Source of the DNA: Patagioenas fasciata
Lineage: Eukaryota > Chordata > Aves > Columbiformes > Columbidae
Length of the DNA: 64,000 nt
Reading direction: 5' to 3'
Assembly: GCF_037038585.1 (NCBI RefSeq)
Contig: NC_092521.1
Span: 49,448,898 to 49,512,897 of the forward strand
Shown here: one piece after another, positions 61,926-64,000 of the stretch
Numbering within the stretch: the first letter of the stretch is position 1
Layout: each line of letters starts with the position of its first letter
The notes under the pieces: model-generated
Seen by the model: only the letters and a program-made list of their open reading frames with translations
Told to the model about the DNA's origin: nothing
Databases searched by the model: none
Program-made: the position numbers and the translations under genes

Positions 61926-64000
61926 AGGTTTTTTTCTTTTTTTAAACAAATGATAAGTTAAAATCAAAGGTAATAATTAGTTTAAAACAGCCCTCAGAGG
62001 CTGTCCCAGAAAAAGTGACCTTTTGAGCTACAACAGAACTAACCAACTTTATTGTGTCTTGAGGTCAAGGCTCCTATTTCACATGACTTGAGGGTCTTTA
62101 GGTGCACATTACCCTGCAGTAAACCACACAGAATGTTATGATCAAGTAGACTTTGCACTTCAGACATCTATTGAGGAATAGAAACAAGATTCAGTTCAAT
62201 CTGAGCCAAAAGTAATCCAGAACCACGCTAAGGAATACAATGGAAAATTCCTAAAAGATCGGAGATTATATTAAAATACATCAAAAAAGTAACCAGGAGA
62301 CTGGCTAATGCAAAGCGAGAGCATTGGACTGATTTTGAGTGGGCTGAACCCTACAATTACAACTTTGTCACCACAGTTTGAAATCTATTAAAGGGATTTA
62401 TGTTTTGCAGCTGACATTTAAAATTAAGGATTTATTGGACTGGGAATGAATATTTCTTCTGCAATTAGTTTTTTTGAGATCATATTTCATAAACTGTTAT
62501 TTTTCTGTTTAATCTACTGTAGCAAGATTTTGTGTTGTCAGAACATTTGAAAAACATAAATACTGAAATCGTTTTATTCATTGTAAAGAGACTCCCATGA
62601 CGAAATTCCTGTTGAGTTGCATCACGTAACATTTTCACTAGGTACCTAATATTTCCCACTTGTATATGTTATTAGGCTGGAGCAAACGAAAGTGAGTGCC
62701 ATCTGATACTATATAACTCATGCACCAGTAACAAATGGAGAGTTTTAATTCAAGCTTTTTTACTTCTCATATATGTGGGCTTTTTTAATTTTCTTTTTGG
62801 AAATTTATACACACATTTCTGTGTATTGCTACAAGCCTATGAAAAGTTGCATGCTTTTTCCATTCTTGTGCGTTTATAGAGACGGATTAAACTTCACTGC
62901 AGCTGATTTTTTGAATTCTTGAACTGAAATTAATTACTGGAAAAAGGAAGGGTATTTTTCAAATTAGGACAGTAATTAATTTAAGACAGTTGTTTACCAC
63001 TATTCTAACCCAGTCATCTCAAAAACAAAGACATAAAAAAGAACATATAATCGCATTTACACAATTCTTTTTAGCTGTCTTCTGTGTCAAAGCATTCATA
63101 AGCAGCAGCAGGAAAGAAAATCAGGATACATAAATTAGAAGCCGGAGTGTAATTTCTTAAAGGATGACTCTATCGTTAAGGAATAGATCAACAGAAATCA
63201 GATGTCATTAGTGCCTGGAAACCTCGGGCTGTTACTTGTGCAGGTCTAACTCTGAAATGTTGTAGACCTCATGTTACAGGTCATCTTTGCAAAGGCATTT
63301 CATGTCCTGTTCAACTGTAACTTCATTTTGCCCAGTTCCAACGCAAACTGTTGCACACTTCTTCCACCGAGGGAGTGAGAAAGGATAGCTGAAGTAGCCT
63401 AAGAATTTTTTAAGCAGTCAGCATATACTCTCTGCTCCAGCTTGATTTTCCTATGAGACACAGCAATGCAAATAGAGGGGAGTTATCCATGAGACTGGTC
63501 TCACAAGGCTTGATACAGCCTTGTTTTTGTTGCATCTGTGTGTTTCTTGAAACAAGGTAACTTCAGGGAAAGAGTGTTTCTCACTTTGGCAAAAGAGTCA
63601 ACACTGAACTAGTGAAAAAAAAAAGGATGCAAAGGCTTGGTTGTTTTGTGCCTCTTTGCAACAGGGAGGGGTGCAGGGGGGAGAGACAGAGGGGGAAAGA
63701 AGACAATATAAATGTGTTTCTATTAGTCAAAGTAGGGGGGGGGAAAGGCAACATTCGAGCAAAAAGTGCAATAAGAGTGAGCAGGATAAAGTTATTAAGA
63801 GACGTAGGCAGAACACAGATCGGCATGCAGAAAAGCAGGGAGAAAACTGACGGTGGCCACCGAGTGCTACAAACTTTAGAAACGCAGGCTGCTTTTCTGG
63901 TCTGCTCAAGAAGTCTGTTTTCATTCATGCAGAAGCATAGGTGTAGATTTTATCAGGACTTTGGGCTGGAGCACCCGCAGCTGTGGATTACAGATGCTTC
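61926..64000. other. Unique AT-rich DNA, no gene recognised
   Basis: Only the last 450 bases have frames over 60 codons (63581-63928), and these are the two strands of a purine-rich, G-rich tract. No domain, repeat family or RNA gene was recognised. Confidence 0.5.
63664..63743 (+). other. Purine-rich tract with G runs
   Basis: G runs at 63664-63666, 63668-63671, 63676-63681 and 63691-63695, then a run of nine G at 63735-63743. The loops are 1, 4 and 9 bases for the first four, slightly outside the strict quadruplex rule. The tract explains the Gly/Glu/Arg-rich frame on the plus strand and the Leu/Pro-rich frames on the minus strand. Confidence 0.45.

Noticed and set aside
63581-63928. 115-codon minus-strand frame, Leu/Pro-rich
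   Set aside because: It is the complement of the purine-rich G tract, with no domain and conflicting frames.
1-64000. CRISPR arrays, tRNA or rRNA genes, operons, viral or integrase genes
   Set aside because: None seen. No regularly spaced repeats, no cloverleaf-type consensus words, and no closely packed long open frames.

Overview
This window looks like bird nuclear DNA with no protein-coding gene I can recognise. The strongest clue is a 5'-truncated CR1 retrotransposon (47764-48262, minus strand). It ends in the bird-type CR1 terminus, tandem ATTCTGTG-like octamers read on the minus strand, and has the avian CR1 reverse-transcriptase C-terminus. Alu, B1/B2 and young L1 copies are absent and overall repeat density is low, which fits a bird rather than a mammal or squamate. 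I cannot name the species or chromosome.

No open reading frame is convincing as a gene. The longest are 162-163 codons (8600-9088 minus, 54731-55222 plus) and match no family I know. Several of the better-looking frames are transposon fossils. The window is best read as a gene desert or the inside of very large introns. Short exons or lncRNA exons could still be hidden, because an exon under about 150 bases cannot be excluded by eye.

What the window does hold is a layered set of very old interspersed repeats. From left to right: a CR1-clade reverse-transcriptase fossil (about 15050-15760, minus); a roughly 130-base imperfect palindrome of MITE type (16114-16243), followed 50 bases later by a strong CTCF-like motif; an L1/Tx1-like C-terminal fossil (about 21734-22334, plus); an L2-like fossil (about 26480-26960, plus); a degraded CR1 3' end (45321-45395, minus); the younger CR1 (47764-48262, minus); a MIR-like SINE (about 50170-50345, minus); an ancient CR1-group element from its 3' tail at 58567 to its RT domain at about 61260 (minus), split by a MIR-like SINE (about 60430-60608, plus); and an L2/MIR-type tail (about 61740-61925, plus).

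Between these lie AT-rich unique DNA, microsatellites (2615, 14296, 29921, 37085, 37989, 40356, 44879, 55539), long homopolymer tracts and a few G-rich tracts that could form quadruplexes. One site (29181-29202) has the exact architecture of a recursive-splicing point, a pyrimidine tract and CAG joined directly to GTAAGT, as expected only if the window lies in a long plus-strand intron.

I found no operon, CRISPR array, tRNA, rRNA, viral gene or new enzymatic system. All family assignments are from remembered consensus features, without any database search.
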